A DNA stretch of 15,427 nucleotides from positions 1 through 15,427 of the forward strand of contig JBDHWF010000093.1 in the NCBI GenBank assembly GCA_039810045.1. Direction: 5' to 3'. A program made the position numbers and the translations under genes. Below the pieces are notes generated by a model, which had not been told where the DNA came from, made no database searches, and worked only from the letters and a program-made list of their open reading frames with translations. This document shows positions 12,491-15,427 of the stretch, piece after piece; the stretch's first letter is position 1, and every line of letters starts with the position of its first letter. This stretch comes from CADCWN01 sp039810045. Its GTDB lineage: Bacteria; Chloroflexota; Chloroflexia; Thermomicrobiales; CADCWN01.

Positions 12491-15271
12491 TTACGCTTCC
12501 TGCTTGATCAGCAACCGCGTGACATACGGCAGAATCCCCCCGTGCCGATAGTAGAGGACATCGAGCGGCGTATCGAGCCGCGCCAAGGCCTGGAAGCTCA
12601 CTTTTTCGCCATTCGTCCGTGTCGCCGTCACCGTGACATGCATCCCCGGCTTCAGCCCCGCACTCAGGCCGTGAATCTCGTACAGTTCAGTCCCATCCAG
12701 GTTGTAGGTGTCGCGGCTCTCGCCAGCGAGGAACTGCACGGGCAGCACGCCCATCCCGACCAGATTTGTGCGGTGAATCCGCTCGAACGACTCCACCAAC
12801 ACGGCCCGAATACCCAACAGCGCAGTGCCTTTCGCCGCCCAGTCCCGCGACGACCCGGTGCCATATTCCTTGCCACCAAGCACCACCAGAGGCGTCCCTT
12901 CCTCCTGGTATTTCAGCGAAGCGTAGTAGATTCGCATCTGCTCGCCCGATGGCTGATGAATCGTCCAATCGCCTTCCTGCCCAGGCACCATCAGGTTCCG
13001 CAGACGCACATTGCCGAACGTGCCGCGAATCATCACTTCGTGGTTGCCGCGCCGCGCTCCATACGAGTTGAAATCGCGCCGCAACACATCGTTGCCGATC
13101 AGATATTCCCCAGCCGGACTATCGACCGCAATCGACCCAGCAGGCGAGATGTGGTCAGTCGTCACCGAGTCGCCAAAGACACCCAGCACCCGCGCCCCCA
13201 CAATGTCGGTTGGTTCGGTCGGCTCTGGTTGCAGATCAGTCAGGAATGGCGGTTCCTGCACATAGGTCGAATCGGGGTCCCAGGCGTACAGTTCGCCCGT
13301 TGGCACGGGCAGCGACCGCCACTGCTCATCGCCCTCGAAGACGCTGGCGTACTCCGCCGCGAAAATCTCCGGCGTCACCGCTGAGGCCATCGTATCAGCA
13401 ACTTCTTTCGTCGTCGGCCAGATATCGCGCAGGTAGACTGGCTCCCCATCGGCCCCCTTGCCGAGCGGCTCGGTCGTCAGGTCGATATCAATCGTGCCAG
13501 CCAGGGCGTAGGCGACGACCAGTGGCGGCGAGGCGAGGTACTGCGCCCGCACCAGCGGATGAATCCGCCCCGCAAAGTTGCGGTTCCCACTGAGGACCGC
13601 CACCGCCGCAAACCCTTCCTTGGTGATCGCTTCGTCAATCGGGTCAGCCAACGGGCCACTGTTCCCGATACAGGTGGTGCAGCCATAGCCCACCAGATTG
13701 AACCCCAACTGATCGAGGTATGGGGTCAACCCAGCATCGTTCAGGTATTGCGTCACCACCTTCGAGCCAGGGGCCAGACTGGTCTTGACGATCGGCCCAA
13801 CGGACAGCCCTTTCTCCACCGCCTTCTTCGCCACCAGCCCCGCGCCCACCATCACCGCCGGGTTCGAGGTATTCGTGCAAGAGGTAATCGCGGCGATCAC
13901 CAGTGAACCATGCCGCATCACCCCGCGCCGCAGTTTGCCATCCCGCCCGATCACCTCCACGCCCACCGCGTGCGCCGCCGGGTCAACGACGACCGTCGTC
14001 GCCCCTGGCTCTGGTGTGGTGCCAGGAATCACGGCAGCGCTGGCGGGCTGCGTCGCTGGCTTCTCGAAATATTGCGGGAACGCCCCCCGGAAGTTGCCGC
14101 GCACTTCTGGCAACGTCACGCGGTCTTGCGGGCGCAACGGCCCCGCCATACTCGGCACGACGGTATCGAGATCCAGTTCCAACACATCGTTGAAGATCGG
14201 GTCGGGGCTGGCATCAGTGCGGAAGAAACCCTGCTCCTTCGCGTACCACTCAACCAGTTGCACCGTCCGCTCAGGCCGCCCGGTCAGCCGCAGGTAGCGC
14301 AGCGTCTCATCGTCAATCGGGAAAAGGCCCGTCGTTGCGCCATATTCCGGGGCCATATTCGCCAGCGTGGCGCGGTCAGCCAAACTCAGTTGACTCAACC
14401 CAGCGCCGAAATACTCGACAAACTTCCCAACGACGCCCTTCTTCCGCAACATCTGCGTGACTGTCAGCACCAGATCAGTGCCAGTGACCCCATCGCGCAG
14501 CTTGCCGCTGAACTTGAAGCCCACGACCTGCGGGGTGATCAGTTCCATCGGCTGACCAAGCATGACCGCCTCGGCCTCGATCCCGCCAACGCCCCAGCCA
14601 AAGACCCCCAGGCCGTTGATCATCGTCGTGTGCGAGTCGGTCCCGACAACGGTATCGGGGTAGACCATCATCACGCCGTCTTCTTCGCGGCTGTAGACCG
14701 CCGTTGCCAGATATTCCAGGTTGACCTGATGACAGATCCCCGTACCCGGTGGCACCGCCTGGAAGCCGTTGAACGACTGCTGCGCCCAACGGAGCAACGT
14801 ATACCGCTCGCCGTTCCGCTCGTATTCCAGTTCCACGTTGCGGGCCAGCGCGGTAGCCGAGCCGAAAATATCGACCTGTACCGAGTGGTCAATCACCAGA
14901 TCGGTCTGCACCAGCGGATTGACGCGGCTAGGGTCGGCCCCGATCCGCGCCACTGCTGCCCGCATCGCCGCGAGATCCACCACGGCGGGCACCCCGGTGA
15001 AATCTTGCAGCAGCACGCGGGCGGGCATGAACGGGAAGACGCGTGGCTCAGCCTCGTCGGCGGGGTTCCACCGCGCCAGCGCCAGCACATCATCTTCGGT
15101 GATATTGACCCCATCAGCCTTCCGCAGCACATTTTCCAACAGCACTTTGACCGAATAGGGCAGCCGCGTCAGGTCAATGCCGCGCTCGGCCAATGCCGCG
15201 AGGCTGTAATACTGCACTTCCTCGCCTGCGAGAGTGTGCGACCGTCGTGTGCCTAGCAGATCACCAGCCAT
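12491..15271 (-). CDS. acnA: Aconitate hydratase, AcnA type
   Basis: This 926-residue enzyme interconverts citrate and isocitrate via cis-aconitate in the citric acid cycle (cytoplasmic, one [4Fe-4S] cluster). The three cluster cysteines are Cys465 in AITSCTNTSNP and Cys531/Cys534 in YGCTTCIGNSGP. Other AcnA marks are PDTVVGTDSHTTMINGLGV, VLSGNRNFAGRIHP, and the C-terminal swivel-domain segment GKEYGTGSSRDWAAKG. Length is normal to slightly long for AcnA/IRP1-type enzymes; an Ala/Pro/Thr-rich stretch (about 405-435) looks like a lengthened interdomain linker. I chose ATG 15271 because GGGGAGGG lies about ten bases upstream; a GTG at 15307 would place that site inside the gene. A promoter at 15377-15403 and a nested inverted repeat at 15292-15325 precede it. 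Confidence 0.96.
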   Translation of the reverse strand: MAGDLLGTRRSHTLAGEEVQYYSLAALAERGIDLTRLPYSVKVLLENVLRKADGVNITEDDVLALARWNPADEAEPRVFPFMPARVLLQDFTGVPAVVDLAAMRAAVARIGADPSRVNPLVQTDLVIDHSVQVDIFGSATALARNVELEYERNGERYTLLRWAQQSFNGFQAVPPGTGICHQVNLEYLATAVYSREEDGVMMVYPDTVVGTDSHTTMINGLGVFGWGVGGIEAEAVMLGQPMELITPQVVGFKFSGKLRDGVTGTDLVLTVTQMLRKKGVVGKFVEYFGAGLSQLSLADRATLANMAPEYGATTGLFPIDDETLRYLRLTGRPERTVQLVEWYAKEQGFFRTDASPDPIFNDVLELDLDTVVPSMAGPLRPQDRVTLPEVRGNFRGAFPQYFEKPATQPASAAVIPGTTPEPGATTVVVDPAAHAVGVEVIGRDGKLRRGVMRHGSLVIAAITSCTNTSNPAVMVGAGLVAKKAVEKGLSVGPIVKTSLAPGSKVVTQYLNDAGLTPYLDQLGFNLVGYGCTTCIGNSGPLADPIDEAITKEGFAAVAVLSGNRNFAGRIHPLVRAQYLASPPLVVAYALAGTIDIDLTTEPLGKGADGEPVYLRDIWPTTKEVADTMASAVTPEIFAAEYASVFEGDEQWRSLPVPTGELYAWDPDSTYVQEPPFLTDLQPEPTEPTDIVGARVLGVFGDSVTTDHISPAGSIAVDSPAGEYLIGNDVLRRDFNSYGARRGNHEVMIRGTFGNVRLRNLMVPGQEGDWTIHQPSGEQMRIYYASLKYQEEGTPLVVLGGKEYGTGSSRDWAAKGTALLGIRAVLVESFERIHRTNLVGMGVLPVQFLAGESRDTYNLDGTELYEIHGLSAGLKPGMHVTVTATRTNGEKVSFQALARLDTPLDVLYYRHGGILPYVTRLLIKQEA

Positions 15272-15291
15272 CTTCTCTAACCCTCCCCTGA

Positions 15292-15325
15292 CAATACCAG
15301 GCGTCACCTGGTACGCCCAGTATTG
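15292..15325. promoter_or_regulatory. Nested inverted repeats in the aconitase leader
   Basis: TACCAGG-CGTCA-CCTGGTA (15295-15313) is a perfect 7-bp inverted repeat. It is overlapped by a wider pair, CAATAC (15292-15297) and GTATTG (15320-15325). Together they lie between the proposed promoter and the ATG at 15271, a common place for a repressor operator or leader structure controlling the gene. Confidence 0.45.
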
Positions 15326-15376
15326 ATCACCCGCCCACGCAGTACCGTGCTACGGGATAGTTGCCGCTATCGTTCG

Positions 15377-15403
15377 ATTGTACCACCTGCTTCGTGCTGG
15401 CAA
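15377..15403 (-). promoter_or_regulatory. Extended -10 promoter of the aconitase gene
   Basis: On the minus strand TACAAT (15377-15382) matches five of six -10 bases and is preceded by TGG, which gives an extended -10 (TGnTACAAT). TTGCCA (15398-15403) is a five-of-six -35 match, but its spacing is only 15 bases, which the extended -10 could compensate. Transcription would start near 15370, about 100 bases before the ATG. Confidence 0.5.
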
Positions 15404-15427
15404 ATGCACCAGCCACACCGCCCAGAC

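Noticed and set aside
12455..13384. Long open frame (309 codons) on the plus strand opposite the aconitase gene; a second one (448 codons) at 13910-15256
   Set aside because: Both lie wholly antisense to a clearly conserved aconitase. Their translations are rich in His, Arg and Pro with no domain. They are typical GC-rich shadow frames.

Overview
The window is about 15.4 kb of GC-rich DNA (third codon positions are mostly C or G) with twelve credible protein genes. I see no rRNA, tRNA, CRISPR array or insertion sequence. The gene types suggest a member of the Chloroflexota, possibly the Chloroflexales: a large ATPase-TPR-LuxR regulator, a PspA-like protein, an anchored solute-binding/OmpA fusion and an AcnA-type aconitase. 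This assignment comes from gene style only, with no marker gene, so it is moderate at best.

Layout. (1) At 212-433 (+) lies a tiny helical protein that looks like half of a ferritin-like fold, closed by a clear terminator. (2) At 500-2781 (-) is a compact operon, read right to left: a NadD/CoaD-type nucleotidyltransferase, an HFCD-type flavoprotein, and a crotonase whose start overlaps the flavoprotein stop. All three depart from their family consensus at known key residues. (3) At 2958-6672 (-) is an envelope-stress-like neighbourhood, read right to left: a PspA/IM30-like protein with its own terminator; a membrane-anchored solute-binding protein fused to an OmpA-like domain, preceded by a near-consensus sigma-54 (-24/-12) promoter; and a membrane-anchored helical protein with its own terminator. 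No ABC permease or ATPase is present, so the binding protein looks more like a receptor or sensor than an importer part. (4) At 6994-11918 (+) are a glycerophosphodiester phosphodiesterase with a good housekeeping promoter, an 865-residue ATPase-TPR-LuxR regulator, a SAM-dependent methyltransferase and a single-domain rhodanese. (5) At 12175-12396 (+) is a small tautomerase, which converges on an aconitase at 12491-15271 (-). A perfect 38-bp palindrome separates the two.

How the genes may work together. The PspA / binding-protein-OmpA / membrane-helix group is the best candidate for an undescribed system: an extracytoplasmic ligand-sensing protein tied to membrane-maintenance proteins, with a sigma-54-like signal on the receptor gene rather than on pspA. 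The second candidate is the nucleotidyltransferase-flavoprotein-crotonase operon. It combines families used in NAD/CoA metabolism and acyl-CoA chemistry, but with altered active sites. The rest looks like ordinary metabolism and regulation, although several intergenic regions carry perfect inverted repeats.
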